Part shown: piece after piece, positions 38,601-45,270 of the stretch
How positions within the stretch are numbered: position 1 is the stretch's first letter
How the letters are laid out: every line of letters starts with the position of its first letter
DNA from: Epiperipatus broadwayi
Lineage: Eukaryota > Onychophora > Udeonychophora > Euonychophora > Peripatidae
DNA length: 64,000 nucleotides
Direction of reading: 5' to 3'
NCBI GenBank assembly: GCA_028023455.1
Contig: JAQFVV010006200.1
Span: 6,458,506 to 6,522,505, forward strand
The notes under the pieces: model-generated
Database searches by the model: none
Told to the model about the DNA's origin: nothing
Seen by the model: the letters and a program-made list of their open reading frames with translations, nothing else
Position numbers and translations under genes: made by a program

Positions 38601-39826
38601 TTATTTTAAATATGAATCCATCTAACAAAATCATGATTTTCAATGTACTTTCTATATATTGTATAGTTTTAACAAGGCTGTAAACCTTAGCAATGAGCGT
38701 CTGAAAAAATCGTCACTAGGGACAGCCTTGTTAAAACTATTACTGAAATAATAGTGAGCGTTTAATAAAATTTATATATTGTATAGAAACAGCACCTATT
38801 TTTCTTACATTCTTTTTTAAGATTAGATTGTGCAAATCAAAAATATTAAGTGATAGTCCATTTATTTATTTTTCTAATTCCTATTGAATGATTGCAGAAA
38901 TTGGTCATCGATTGCACTGCCACCTGATATCACTGATTTTCTTATTCCTAATCTTAAAAATGGACTGCAAGGAAAATATATTTACTATTGTATAACATGC
39001 TTCAATATATATTTGTTTTTTTTTTTTTGCAGCCTTTTTAATGATGATTGTTCTGGCAGTTATCCGACTCGCTCAAGGACGTGGAAGTGGCAAACCTCCA
39101 TTAGCGAAAGTTTTGGAAGTACCAAATCTTTTTGGAGTGTGTGTTTATGCATTTATGTGTCATCATTCTCTTCCAAGTCTTATTACTCCATTTAGTACTA
39201 AAAGGAAATTGTTTTCTTATTTGTTAATGGACTACCTACTTATATTATCTTTTTACTCGGTTATGTCTTTCACAGGAATCTTTGCGTTTGACAACTTGCA
39301 TGATCTATATACATTAAATTTTCAACCATCAAGTTGTGCTACGGAGGGAGAATGTGCTACTCATGATTTATTTATTCAGTATTTTCTAGTTCTTTTCCCA
39401 GTGTTTACATTAAGTACAAATTTTCCCATTATTTCTATTACCTTACAAAATAATCTTAAAACTCTCTTCTTAAAGGAAGGCAAGGCATATCACTGGTTCA
39501 CTCTCAGATTATTTTTTCCGCTGCTTGCCATTGTACCACCAACAATTGTTGCTCTTTGTACTGAAAGTGTAGAAGTTTTAGTTGGCATTACAGGCGCTTA
39601 TGCAGGTGCAGGAATACAATATGTTGTTCCAGCAGCATTAGTTTTCTTTGCTAGAAAACGTGTTTTAAAGTCAATAGGGAATGGCCTAACTAATCAATAT
39701 GCAGCACCTTTCAAGCAGACATGTTGGATATTTTTTGTTTTTGTCTGGACAGGAATATCACTTATCTTTGTCACTATTAATTTGGCCCTTCCCAAAAGCA
39801 GTTCCTCCAATGTAACTTTTACATAA
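2528..39826 (+). CDS. TMEM104: TMEM104 orthologue, spliced, 5' partial (transmembrane permease-fold protein)
   Basis: Coding exons 2528-2627, 3451-3523, 11487-11572, 19122-19152, 25455-25554, 26295-26379, 32464-32557 and 39033-39826 join in phase; after the leading single base of a split codon they give 453 codons and a TAA at 39824-39826. The product matches TMEM104 along its length: TFVIEAMA, VEMGQMAEIFF, YLYGDL, GPFTFFNVQKTKYLQILT, NLFGVCVYAF, LPSLITP, FPVFTLSTNFPII and GITGAYAGAGIQYV. From family knowledge, TMEM104 is a multi-pass protein of the amino-acid/auxin permease superfamily whose substrate is not firmly established. The first membrane segment(s), about 55-60 residues, are missing because their exon lies upstream of the window. 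The cytoplasmic acidic linker is a run of Asp where vertebrates have Glu/Asp-rich sequence. All introns use GT-AG and most hold transposon debris. The gene assignment is near certain; exact exon edges are inferred from splice signals and phase. Confidence 0.95.
3451..3523 (+). CDS. TMEM104: TMEM104 exon (acidic linker, first half)
   Basis: The acceptor is tgttttgtag ending at 3450; the donor is gtaagc at 3524. The exon enters in phase 0, as the preceding exon requires, and leaves in phase 1. It encodes DNAEQLNEYSDITDERRPLL, a hydrophilic acidic stretch matching in position the poorly conserved cytoplasmic linker of TMEM104. The ERRPLL string resembles a dileucine sorting signal ([DE]xxxLL type). 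That is a pattern match only, though it would suit an endolysosomal membrane protein. Confidence 0.9.
3978..4533 (-). repeat. LTR (3' LTR of the minus-strand element)
   Basis: Starts tgctatgtctagctgatcta and ends at gtattcgttttag. It matches 6321-6890 throughout with scattered substitutions and small indels, for example the shared block gccagctctccgcactt and the shared ccctgcagttgattgg. Confidence 0.88.
4580..4770 (-). pseudogene. Gypsy integrase zinc-domain remnant
   Basis: The minus strand shows IREGWPK in one frame, typical of the region before integrase, and then in another frame GDCMLIPVKGRKHIVKWLHN followed by SQHDIGRSKALALSVWC. This resembles the H-H-C-C zinc-binding region (LHxxHxGxxKxKALAxxxxWW). 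A frameshift separates the two parts, and the sequence stops close to the 3' LTR. Confidence 0.65.
5133..5410 (-). pseudogene. Gypsy aspartic protease remnant
   Basis: The minus strand encodes MEVDNGSGISLISV, with DNGS in place of the catalytic D[TS]G[AS], then ICGSKSKINVLPLYVV and PINPILG-stop-DWFSEMG, matching the LGRDWL end of retroviral-type proteases. The stop inside the final motif shows decay. Confidence 0.7.
5530..6244 (-). pseudogene. Gypsy Gag-like remnant
   Basis: Two minus-strand open segments (5936-6244 and 5532-5843) form a Gag-like layout. First is FDANEASRWPLCFQHVKKYL, the FxP..W..W...F pattern of Ty3 capsid. Next comes DILHQQLLAINDLNY with a following E, as in the LL...DLT...A...E capsid end. 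Last is a degenerate zinc-knuckle-like FALGKRATKPAIVF. The Cys residues of the knuckle are lost and the segments are out of frame. Confidence 0.65.
6297..6320 (-). other. Primer-binding-site-like sequence
   Basis: Immediately inside the 5' LTR the minus strand reads ATTGGCGCAGTCACAGTC. TGGCGCAGT is a common primer-binding-site core in Ty3/Gypsy elements. Confidence 0.55.
6321..6890 (-). repeat. LTR (5' LTR of the minus-strand element)
   Basis: The second copy of the repeat at 3978-4533. It is the 5' LTR by orientation because the primer-binding-site-like sequence abuts its left edge on the minus strand. Confidence 0.88.
7020..7690 (+). mobile_element. LINE 3' fragment, same family as the minus-strand LINE at 55.1-59.05 kb
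   Basis: The sequence aligns by eye with the reverse complement of about 55180-55860: the same tgcagaagatttggataaa, gaattgttg and tggagaaatgt-type strings in the same order, and the same final blocks encoding GFLVFMLGL-like and MGWSG-like pieces. The reading frame is broken by many stops. Only the part 3' of RT is retained. Confidence 0.8.
7780..8450 (-). other. Pyrimidine-rich block, possible minus-strand LINE ORF1 debris
   Basis: The + strand is T/C-biased. The minus strand gives short Lys/Glu-rich open pieces such as IKIREKKILKEEWEDIKIKI that resemble LINE coiled-coil ORF1 debris. No family can be named and low complexity could explain it. Confidence 0.25.
8490..8534 (+). CDS. TMEM104: Candidate 45-nt cassette exon of TMEM104
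   Basis: A long T tract followed by ttag ends at 8489, and a perfect gtaagt donor starts at 8535. The 45 nt enter and leave in phase 1, exactly the phase between exons 3451-3523 and 11487-11572, and contain no stop. The insertion would add GSFLKNCKNIIVKYP before the poly-Asp run. Vertebrate TMEM104 has no recognisable counterpart, so this is best read as an optional, lineage-specific exon. A chance match is possible in T-rich DNA. Confidence 0.5.
8535..11486 (+). other. Intron sequence, nothing further identified
   Basis: AT-rich intron between the candidate cassette exon and the poly-Asp exon. I saw homopolymer runs and no coding, RNA or clear repeat signal. Confidence 0.5.
11487..11572 (+). 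CDS. TMEM104: TMEM104 exon (poly-Asp run and YEISRRVEM)
   Basis: The acceptor is ttttttatag ending at 11486; the donor is gttagt at 11573. The exon enters in phase 1 and leaves in phase 0. It starts with a GAT trinucleotide microsatellite that codes for seven Asp, and ends with YYEISRRVEM, matching FEITDRVEM of the vertebrate protein just before the conserved GQMA motif. The in-frame GAT repeat can change length without breaking the frame. Confidence 0.93.
13022..13060 (+). repeat. ATG/GAT trinucleotide microsatellite
   Basis: Repeated gatgatgat units with interruptions, in the same repeat class as the start of the coding exon at 11487. Confidence 0.8.
13566..13640 (+). repeat. Three-unit degenerate tandem, gcttgcttaatatttgcgag type
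   Basis: Three imperfect units of about 24-30 nt, each ending in the CpG-containing tgcgag(c/t)g: gcttgcttaacatttttgcg, then gcttgcttaatatttgcgag, then gattcttaatatctgcgagc. Confidence 0.6.
17340..17400 (-). repeat. Penelope-like 3'-end relic with hairpin and GAAA (hammerhead-like, decayed)
   Basis: The minus strand reads TTGAAAA, then a perfect hairpin AGCAC...GTGCT (17363-17380), then GAAA, then an AAGG/CTTTT-like palindrome. This is the order of a hammerhead core, but only a few of the seven CUGANGA positions fit. The same layout, more decayed, follows the GIY-YIG fragment at 20169-20465. Confidence 0.35.
19122..19152 (+). CDS. TMEM104: TMEM104 31-nt micro-exon (GQMAEIFFHK)
   Basis: A long poly-T tract and gacag end at 19121; a gtaagt donor begins at 19153. 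The exon enters in phase 0 and leaves in phase 1. Ten codons give GQMAEIFFHK, matching vertebrate GQMASMFFNK. At 31 nt it is small enough for gene finders to miss. It sits in an intron landscape of about 7.5 kb upstream and 6.3 kb downstream. Confidence 0.93.
20169..20465 (+). pseudogene. Penelope-like element GIY-YIG endonuclease fragment
   Basis: An open 98-codon segment resembles the second half of the GIY-YIG nuclease fused to Penelope-like reverse transcriptases: GKTIRRAKEHNNAINRRDDR, SALFVHYLKYGHRID, then INRRKIYEINYINYN. The family pattern is G+T...R..EH..AI, SAL..H....GH.I and R.I.E...I. The GIY/YIG strands are missing and the start codon is accidental. No RT domain lies upstream, so it is a fragment. 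Confidence 0.65.
20580..20660 (+). repeat. 3'-end relic of the Penelope-like fragment
   Basis: About 120 nt after the GIY-YIG stop the sequence reads attgaaaa, a spacer, ttgct, gaaa, then agagcttttatatg. That is the same order as the minus-strand relic at 17340-17400 (TTGAAAA, hairpin, GAAA, AAGGCTTTTTATG). The hairpin is no longer well paired here. Confidence 0.3.
24541..24720 (+). repeat. Dispersed repeat copy 1
   Basis: Shares with 33725-33975 the ordered blocks tttttatggactttatag / ttcatggactatataggt, aatgggaattt, agctgtgatgtaattaggca / ggctatgatgtaatcaggca and ttacattatag. Same orientation; no coding content seen. Confidence 0.6.
25020..25334 (-). pseudogene. Penelope-like element GIY-YIG endonuclease, frameshifted
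   Basis: The minus strand encodes PGVVYNIPCSCHKIYIGQSK, a textbook GIY-YIG start with the two Cys typical of Penelope-like elements. SALYIHELNIDHKILFDKAE follows, up to a TGA at 25129-25131. Moving to another frame continues the domain as EMKRRVKETLMINYFEFDAI to a stop at 25020-25022, matching the family's R+..E...I...INxD end. The upstream RT is not present. It sits about 120 nt before a TMEM104 exon, antisense. Confidence 0.85.
25455..25554 (+). CDS. TMEM104: TMEM104 exon (membrane segment with YLYGDL)
   Basis: The acceptor is ttttttacag ending at 25454; the donor is gtaagt at 25555. The exon enters in phase 1 and leaves in phase 2. It encodes a hydrophobic helix followed by YLYGDLSIYGTAVPKSL, matching the vertebrate VYLYGDLAIYAAAVPFSL. 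It lies only about 120 nt downstream of a minus-strand Penelope-like fragment (25020-25334). Confidence 0.95.
26295..26379 (+). CDS. TMEM104: TMEM104 exon (luminal loop with CW motif)
   Basis: The acceptor is tattttttag ending at 26294; the donor is the weaker gttcgt at 26380. The exon enters in phase 2 and leaves in phase 0. It encodes a hydrophilic loop TVNETADSSLCWNAVPSI ending in NAYRLFV, matching vertebrate DRCWGPLRRVDAYRIYL. NET is a potential N-glycosylation site, consistent with a luminal or extracellular loop. Confidence 0.92.
26761..27593 (+). mobile_element. Dead mariner-type DNA transposon
   Basis: The ends are degenerate terminal inverted repeats: left ggtggccccaaaataacc, right (minus strand) GGGGTACCCAAAAGTAACC, next to TA-rich target sequence. 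The interior holds an N-terminal transposase start (ATG at 26951, MTEKLEQHEILFSIGKMAR). It then has VYDWFNGSLK, matching the mariner helix-turn-helix region, and later KLHHDKALGARQFL, matching the catalytic-domain LHHDNAxxH region in which the second catalytic Asp lies. Many stops and an internal deletion make it non-autonomous and inactive. Confidence 0.75.
28277..28430 (-). repeat. Penelope-like terminal repeat, inverted copy with hammerhead-like motif
   Basis: The minus strand carries AGCT-CTGAGGA (28400-28406), a perfect GATTGC/GCAATC hairpin, then AAAA (28380-28383) and CTGTC. CTGAGGA fits CUGANGA exactly; AAAA replaces GAAA. About 90 nt match 29633-29720 in opposite orientation (both continue to attttaataaaat and gcattgaaaaag). 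Confidence 0.6.
29051..29340 (-). pseudogene. Penelope-like element GIY-YIG endonuclease C-terminal part
   Basis: The minus strand reads NYVGKTKN, a stop, then YRRLAQYKYVKNSPVYLHSM and METGHVFEKDSIKIIQY, RERKIKDTI and ILNRDYGIKTHDL, ending at 29051. This follows the family order YxGxT, R+..H/Y, SPVYLH, GHxF, RxxKIK.., LNRDxG. One in-frame stop and missing N-terminal strands mark it as broken. It is flanked on both sides, in inverted orientation, by the hammerhead-like repeat. Confidence 0.85.
29633..29725 (+). repeat. Penelope-like terminal repeat with hammerhead-like motif
   Basis: AGCT, CTGAGGA (29642-29648), the stem-like aaattgctagggaatc, AAAA (29665-29668), CTGTC, then AGAT. The first stem I pairs are plausible (AGCT against AGAT with one mismatch). 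This is the inverted partner of 28277-28430. Confidence 0.6.
29726..31400 (+). other. Intron sequence, nothing further identified
   Basis: AT-rich, with two vaguely similar segments near 30360-30420 and 30665-30725. I see no coding, RNA or confident repeat signal. Confidence 0.4.
31404..31480 (-). repeat. tRNA-derived repeat (SINE head-like)
   Basis: The minus strand shows a box A match TGGTGTAGTGGTTAGAGCA (31452-31470) and a box B-like TGTTCAAATCT (31416-31426). Between them is an anticodon-arm hairpin GCATT-TTCCTGC-AATGC. The acceptor stem is not intact, so this is a tRNA-derived repeat or tRNA relic, not a working tRNA. Confidence 0.6.
32464..32557 (+). CDS. TMEM104: TMEM104 exon (GPFTFFNVQKTKYLQ)
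   Basis: The acceptor is aatatag ending at 32463; the donor is gtaaaa at 32558. The exon enters in phase 0 and leaves in phase 1. It encodes AIFIMVLGPFTFFNVQKTKY and the following LQILTTFLRWL, nearly identical to the vertebrate family core. Confidence 0.95.
33210..33290 (-). ncRNA. Hammerhead ribozyme (type I-like), left arm
   Basis: Read on the minus strand: stem I strand ACCAA (33264-33268); CTGATGA (33257-33263); stem II TGCT/AGCA with loop GGTTT; GAAA (33238-33241); loopless palindromic stem III over ATACGTAT (33231-33238); cleavage-site nucleotide A (33230); then TTGGT (33225-33229), which pairs perfectly with ACCAA. Stem I can be extended past a small bulge by seven more pairs, including GATAATC against GATTATT (one G-T). 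All core nucleotides of CUGANGA...GAAA...UH are present. The first stem II pair is a T-T mismatch. Confidence 0.75.
33550..33632 (+). ncRNA. Hammerhead ribozyme (type I-like), right arm
   Basis: CTGATGA (33578-33584), stem II TGCT/AGCA, GAAA (33600-33603), palindromic stem III ATACGTAT and cleavage nucleotide A at 33611. Stem I is ACCAA (33573-33577) against TTAGT (33612-33616), with one mismatch compared with the perfect left-arm copy. The core is complete. Confidence 0.72.
33725..33975 (+). repeat. Dispersed repeat copy 2
   Basis: Partner of 24541-24720, starting about 10 nt beyond the foldback element. It contains an internal inverted pair around ctcacaccatttaa and ttaaatggtgtga. Confidence 0.6.
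34605..34862 (+). repeat. Dispersed repeat, copy of 54595-54815
   Basis: Shared ordered blocks: agttatag, tgtaataatattacgtaaaa, acatgctg, ttctttgat, ttccgtttt, ttattcaattatttcc and aaatcattttacatttt. Both copies lie in the same orientation and each is within about 1 kb of a hammerhead-like repeat. Confidence 0.75.
34863..35770 (+). other. Intron sequence, nothing further identified
   Basis: AT-rich, with loosely repeated phrases (acccaaattgtaatgatat-like strings near 34970, 35065, 35120 and 35345) suggesting old degenerate tandem structure. No gene signal. Confidence 0.4.
35784..35862 (+). repeat. tRNA-derived repeat (SINE head-like)
   Basis: Box A-like tgactcagttggatggagcg (35792-35811) and box B-like aagtttgagccc (35833-35844) at roughly tRNA spacing. 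The arms do not fold into a full cloverleaf by eye. Confidence 0.55.
37070..37920 (+). pseudogene. LINE reverse transcriptase fragment (catalytic end and C-terminus)
   Basis: Conceptual pieces in order: LYVDDCAIFI (the YxDD catalytic motif, near 37183), FGLAINVQKTRVLYQP (G.A.N..KT), LLYGSETLMP, ALYKILQIQ, then DYKDYLKDILKKYNI. This is the usual order YADD, LNxxKT, LLYGSETW, LR.IL, KD.LK of APE-type LINEs. Several stops and frameshifts break it. The 5' half is absent. Confidence 0.75.
38653..38786 (+). mobile_element. 106-bp retroposon-like insertion with 14-bp target duplication
   Basis: The 14-mer tatatattgtatag occurs at 38653-38666 and 38773-38786 around a 106-bp insert. The insert contains an 18-bp perfect inverted repeat, tagttttaacaaggctgt against acagccttgttaaaacta (38664-38681 / 38722-38739; the first 3 nt lie in the duplication). 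The long duplication points to LINE-type target-primed insertion of a small structured RNA. The source RNA is not recognised. Confidence 0.6.
39033..39826 (+). CDS. TMEM104: TMEM104 terminal coding exon
   Basis: The acceptor is tttttttgcag ending at 39032; the stop TAA is at 39824-39826. This single exon holds more than half of the visible protein. Motifs in order: MMIVLAVIRLAQG, PNLFGVCVYAF, HHSLPSLITP, a DYLLILSFY membrane helix, a Cys-containing luminal loop (SSCATEGEC), LFPVFTLSTNFPIISITLQN, FFPLLAIVPPTIVALCTES, GITGAYAGAGIQYV and a final helix ending in LALPKSS. The start is fixed by phase from the preceding exon. An internal ATG at 39041 is not the gene start. Confidence 0.97.
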
Positions 39827-40545
39827 AGACCCATAAAGTAACATTTTATTGTGCTACTATCGATTACACAATAATTTGATGTAGCAGAACACATTACCTG
39901 AACAAGGTAATGTTTTAAACAATTGTTTGATAATTTTTAAATTACTATGTAATTTCTGAAAAACAAGTTAAAAAAATACATCAAGAATGTATATTATAAA
40001 AACAATTTATATATATACACATACACACTTGAAACAAATATATATATATATAATAGTATTTATATCATTTATTCTGTAGTTGGCAGTTTTGTATGTAATT
40101 GTAAATGAAATAGTGTGTGTGTGTGTATATATACACATAAATTATTTAATGAAAACTAGTTTATAATAGCCAAGTTATTTAAAAAAATGAAAGGAATTTA
40201 AAAAGGGCTCATATACATATGTCAAAAGGGGCTTGTTTTCAAAGACTTGATTATGAATTTATTTAATTCAAGCAAAACTCCTATGTTGATCTTGGAGTTC
40301 AGCCTAATCTAAAGATCATATACAGTGTTGTATTACAAGACACTAGCTATTTGCCACTTCTAAGATTCTCTATTACAAGATGTTAGATCATTTGTAATTA
40401 ATGGAAATTATATAGACCACTATAATATCCTTGCTAATTTTATAATGAAAGTTAATGTGAAGATCTCAATTATATTACTGAAATATGATTCATGGTGGGT
40501 TTATATGTAACAATAAATTATATAAAGCTAAATGAATAAATCTTT
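39827..40545 (+). other. TMEM104: Probable 3' UTR of TMEM104 with candidate poly(A) signals
   Basis: AT-rich sequence after the stop, with CA/TA microsatellites near 40014-40052 and 40112-40138. Canonical AATAAA hexamers lie at 40512-40517 and 40535-40540. Which of these, or a more distal one, is used cannot be decided from sequence. Confidence 0.4.
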
Positions 40546-40969
40546 AAAGTGTAACAGTTAAATAGATTTATAAAATAATTAAACTTAAGAAGTCTTTAAA
40601 AAGTACATTAATTCAAAAATCTTTGTGGACTTATGTAACTGATGTAAAAGTTCCATCATTTTATGAGTTACCTCAAGTTTATCACTTAACTTGAAGTCAA
40701 ATATATAATCTGTATTTATATGGTAAAACTACTACCTATGATGATGTAATTTTTAAATTGAAATTATTCACTAGGATAGCCTATTCCTATAGTAATAATG
40801 CCCGAATGTAATGCCCATCAGTAATAGCAGTATATTTGCTCTGTTTTAACTCCCACTACTATGTTACTATAAATAATCGGTTGGTTGTATTATTATTTAC
40901 ATGTCAAAAAATAAGATGAAAGAAATTTAAGATAATATTGTCTTTCAATATGATTTTCATTAAATATGG

Positions 40970-41277
40970 CAGGGGTCCCCAACTCTATGCCCGCAGGCAC
41001 CATGGTGCCCGCAGACCATTTTACATGTGCCCACCGCTATCCGAACACGATAAAAAATTATTTATCTGATACAAATAAATTTAATTTTTAAGATTTCTTA
41101 TAAATTATTGTATTATATTGTAATCAAATTGTAGGTCATACTATACTTTTACAGCGTAAAAGGGTCTACCATTAACAATAACCAACTATAAATTTATATT
41201 GAAAAAATAAATGGTGCTCGCCATCTGGCCAGTATTATAAAATGTCCTCGTAAGCGCAAAATGGTTGGGGACCGCTG
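40970..41277. mobile_element. hAT-type MITE, 308 bp, with perfect 8-bp target duplication
   Basis: The ends are cagggGTCCCCAAC and, inverted, GTTGGGGACcgctg, the classic short terminal inverted repeats of hAT/Charlie-like elements. The 8-bp duplication aaatatgg is identical at 40962-40969 and 41278-41285. No transposase is encoded. An internal gtgcccgcagaccatt / atggtgctcgccatctggcc pair gives the 'reference-like' subterminal symmetry common in this group. It lies about 1.1 kb downstream of the TMEM104 stop. Confidence 0.93.
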
Positions 41278-41865
41278 AAATATGGACACGTAAAAAATAA
41301 AAAGTGAGACTGTACGTGTAATTCATTAAATGATAAGCTTTGTTTAGCTAAAATGTAAATAAGTCTTATTAAATTGCTTGCCTAGATAAATGTCAGTGTT
41401 TCAAATCAATTATATTTTTCCTATGTATGTTAAGAAATATATAGACTTAGTAAATGAATAAAAAGTGATAAACTATAGATTAAAAAATAATCACGCATTA
41501 ATAAATAATATAAAAATATTAAATCTTTAATATAATATTAAAGTATGCATATCTGAGTTAAACAAATAATCAATTTGTAATTTAAATTGTTGAAAGACAG
41601 CAATTAATTACTAATAAAATGATGTTTGAAGCATTCAAAATTATTCTTGATTGTAAATCTTGACCACTTGCAACCTTAGTTGAGGGGGAGCATTAGTTTT
41701 AGCCCTACAGGGATGATCTCATGGTCTTCATTATTATTTAAAATTGACATAGGAAAGATAATTATAATATATATAAATTTATTTAATTATTTGAATTAGA
41801 ATGAGAAATTAGTAAATACAGTTAGAAGATAAATACAAGTTTTGTGTTTTTTTTCCTATGTCATA

Positions 41866-41954
41866 GCATCGGCGGGAGGCGAACCCACAACAACCATCTG
41901 CAATCAACAGCTTGCTTGCCAGGCAGCTGTGCTGACCTCTCAGCTAACAACGCT
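41866..41954 (-). repeat. tRNA-derived repeat, Gly-tRNA-like, with expanded variable region
   Basis: The minus strand starts GCGTTGTTAGCTGAGAGGTC and continues through CAGCTGCCTGGCAAGCAAGC to a box B-like GTGGGTTCGCCTCCC and GCCGATGC. Related by eye to 53840-53911, but with about 20 extra nucleotides between the anticodon arm and the T arm. The 3' side shares the flank cctatgtcatagcat / catatgtcaaagcat with that copy. Confidence 0.65.
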
Positions 41955-42073
41955 TGACTATATCTTACAAATATGTATATATATATATGTATTGTACCAG
42001 TATGAAGTATGGCTATATGAATTGGGTTGTCCCCGAAGTAGAGACTCTATTGAAATTAAGTTAATAGATTAAT

Positions 42074-44400
42074 CAAACATAGAATTAGTCTAAGTGGAAT
42101 AAAAGACTTTCTATATCTTATCCAAATTTCCCCATATATACCAATACATTATTTAAAGATATTACTTAGTGATAAGTGCTAGCTCTTAAAATATGGAAGA
42201 GTACATGACAATGATTTGATACAAAGTAATTTATGCTTCTTGAATACTATTTACAAATACATATTTTAGCTGATAGGCTAATTAATCCCTAATTCAGCAA
42301 TACATAAAATTAATAATAATGATTTATTTACCATTTGTAAATGAATTATGGATATATATATAAAATATAATAAATAAACAAACTTATGTTGTATTGATAG
42401 TAAATATTCGGACTCATGGTGGTGTAAAAACAGTAGACATATATTTATAACTAAGAGAAATGGTTAATGTTTTAACTTATGATTTAATCAGTCTAATGAA
42501 TCAAAAATCTTGATAAGTTAAGCATACCTGCACAAACTGATGAGATTGTAATTTGGAATAACGATAATTATTTCTCTTAATTATATTTTGTTGATACCAT
42601 TAATCCTAACATAAATAACTGCAATAAACAAATAGATTTCTGAATAGGATTTAATAATTGTTTGATAAGAATATGTTTATTAGATGTTCCACACTAAATA
42701 TAATATGCTATATTAGCAGAATATGAAATATTGTTGTAACATTTCCAATTAGCAGGTGGTGTAAATCTTGTTAGATACCTTTGAAAATAATTATCCCTTT
42801 TATTATTTATAATACATAATATATTATATGGCAGGTTGAATGCGTTTGAGCTATGATTTTAAATATCGATATCTGTGTCATTTCATTATCCTAATTTCTT
42901 TACAGAGAGATAGTGTTTTATTCCTATATTATATAATGATCTTTAAACACACACAAAATTTACACATGAACTGAAGATCTATTTGTAAAAAAATACCAGC
43001 TATCCTATATGAAGTAGCCCAATATGGCATTGCGATATTATAATGACACTGAATAGAATTAAAATTCATGTTTCTCTACAGATAATCCTCTTGTAATTTG
43101 TATTTTTATCACAGCCGCTTAACTTTTTTATTAATATTAGATATCAAATTTAATATAAAATATTTGTTTATATTTATTGGAAATCGAATATACATTCCAT
43201 GAATATTTCACTGAAATGAAATTTTGTTTAGAATGCAAGTTCTAAATGATCAGTTATTAAATTTTCATTTGTTTAGAAGAATACTTGATAAATTTTTAAG
43301 CTTCCATGAAATAAACTTTCTTTGTACAGAACTTTCATAAATATATACATTGTTGCCTCCATGATAAGACAAAGTCTGCTAAATTTTAATTTTCTTCTGG
43401 CAGGTGAATATATATAAAAGCGAATATACTTAAAAAGAAATGATATCTCTTTGTTTTTTTGTTGACAATAACTCTAAAACTGTTTCAGCTCCCCTTTTGG
43501 TTTTATAATAATATCCTTAGTTGTTATGGTTGTGAATGGCTTCCTCACGATTTTATTTACAAAATTTTATCAAGCAATTTATTGTTTTTCTATTTTTTAA
43601 ATATTGTTTAAACAATCATTTTTATACATAACTGATTTATATAAAATTATCATCTCTTGTTTATTCCTATGTAGGTAATGGTTATTGACTTATAAAGTAA
43701 TGAGATATTTTAATGTATATAAAGACTTCAACCTGTATATGACTTCTGTTATAAGGGAATCATTGCAATTGGAGGTTTAAATGATATATTGAGTAAAAAA
43801 AAATTTTTTATAACGTGTACTTTGACTATAAAAAAGGATAATACATACCTCGATGGTACAATATATTTATATATAAATACTCTGCCATTGTTCATACTAA
43901 CATAAAATGCAGACACAGAGTTTATATATTTTTTATTGGAATTGAGTATACTTGCGATGCTTGGGTGTCATAATTATGGTTTTATATATATATAGTGTTA
44001 TGCATTGATTCTATTTCATATAATGTATGTATTTGAGAAATAACTGTAGCCTTATATATATGTTAAATTTTTTCATTTATTATCCAAATAATCTTGTTTT
44101 AGAGTTATTCTAAAGCTAATGATTAAGCAACACTGCATGATTGTAAGCATGTTGGCTGGCACTAAAACACTGGAAATTGATGAAAAGTATAAAAGTTTAA
44201 AATGTTATAATAAATTGTTTTAAATATTTGGGAAATTGATTAATTACAATTACAGTAAAATTTGCAATGGCTTTAAAGTTAGAACTAACTAAGAGGTGGG
44301 AAAAATATGCCGGTGTGCAAACAGAGTTGTAGATTCTAGAACTCAAAATCTACGGATCACGACTTTTCTATCACTTTTGGCTCAAACTTTATGAGAAATT
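42074..44400. other. Intergenic sequence, nothing identified
   Basis: AT-rich, with (TA)n tracts; no coding, RNA or element signal recognised. Confidence 0.4.
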
Positions 44401-44519
44401 CCCAAGTTAAAATCATTTGATTTTATATATATATTTAGAATATTGCTACATATGAAATAGAAACTTAAGACAGAAAAAAGAGAGTAAAAAAAAGTTTGGA
44501 TGTTCTAAAAATGTGCTTT

Positions 44520-44810
44520 TGGAGATAAATAAAAAGATATTTTGGAAGACCAAAGTTATACAGAAGTATTGAAAAGAATAAATGAAAAAAGATTATTTAT
44601 TGAATAAATTAGAAAGAACAACTGAATTAGACATATTCTTAAAGGCAGGGAAATTATCTATATATTTTCTATGGAGTAAAAGTTGTTGATCTTAAGAAAG
44701 GAAAAGCTATGAGCTGTTGACAAATAGAGCAAATAATTAAAATGAAAGTGATTTGTGTTGATATGTCAGACGTCCCTTTTGGCTGATGAATTCAACATAA
44801 CCTAGATAAT
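44520..44810 (+). mobile_element. LINE 3' tail fragment, same family as 2040-2340
   Basis: Encodes VLKRINEKRLF, then IRKNN, HILKAGKL in broken frames, matching KR(T/I)NEK...R.R..W..H.L of LINE C-termini. The 3' end tgtcagacgtcccttttggc parallels gtgagacctctcttttggc of the copy at 2.3 kb. Confidence 0.6.
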
Positions 44811-45194
44811 TATTTTATAAGTGCTATTCCTATACTTAATGAATGGTTAGGTCTAGATATGTAGGCAACAGGATACTATAACTAAACAAAAACGTTCACT
44901 GTTCTTGACAAGTTTCCCAATGCTTACAACCTTATTATAATTTTTCCTTTTATTTTTTTGGACTATCATCATAATTTTGAATAAACTACATTACAAAATA
45001 GCAAATGTTAGATCATTATGCTAAACATATAAATATGTATGAATACAGTTCTTAATTTGTATGTCTGTGTGTATACTATATATTGATTTAGAAAAAAATC
45101 CACTAAAAGCAAGCAACTCCTTAAAGATAATACAACTAATGTAAATAAGTAATGGTAACTCTTCTATGTGCTTCACATAATTAATCCTTTATTA

Positions 45195-45232
45195 TACTAG
45201 AGTTGTGAATGCCCAACAGATTTCCTCAGAGC
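45195..45232 (-). repeat. Third copy of the CTGAGGA hammerhead-like motif (decayed)
   Basis: The minus strand reads AGCTCTGAGGA (CTGAGGA at 45223-45229), AATCTGTTGGGCATTC, then ACAAC. It matches the order of the motifs at 28.4 and 29.64 kb, but the hairpin has lost pairing and GAAA is gone. Confidence 0.4.
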
Positions 45233-45270
45233 TGTAATATACAATACTGCATATATAAAATACAAAACAT

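Noticed and set aside
38884-39195. 103-codon ORF overlapping the last TMEM104 acceptor
   Set aside because: Runs across the splice acceptor in another frame; the conserved protein uses the frame that continues to 39826.
39694-39894. Minus-strand ORF over the end of the TMEM104 terminal exon
   Set aside because: Antisense shadow of strongly conserved coding sequence.
42528-42560. CTGATGA at 42.5 kb
   Set aside because: No GAAA at suitable distance and no hairpin.
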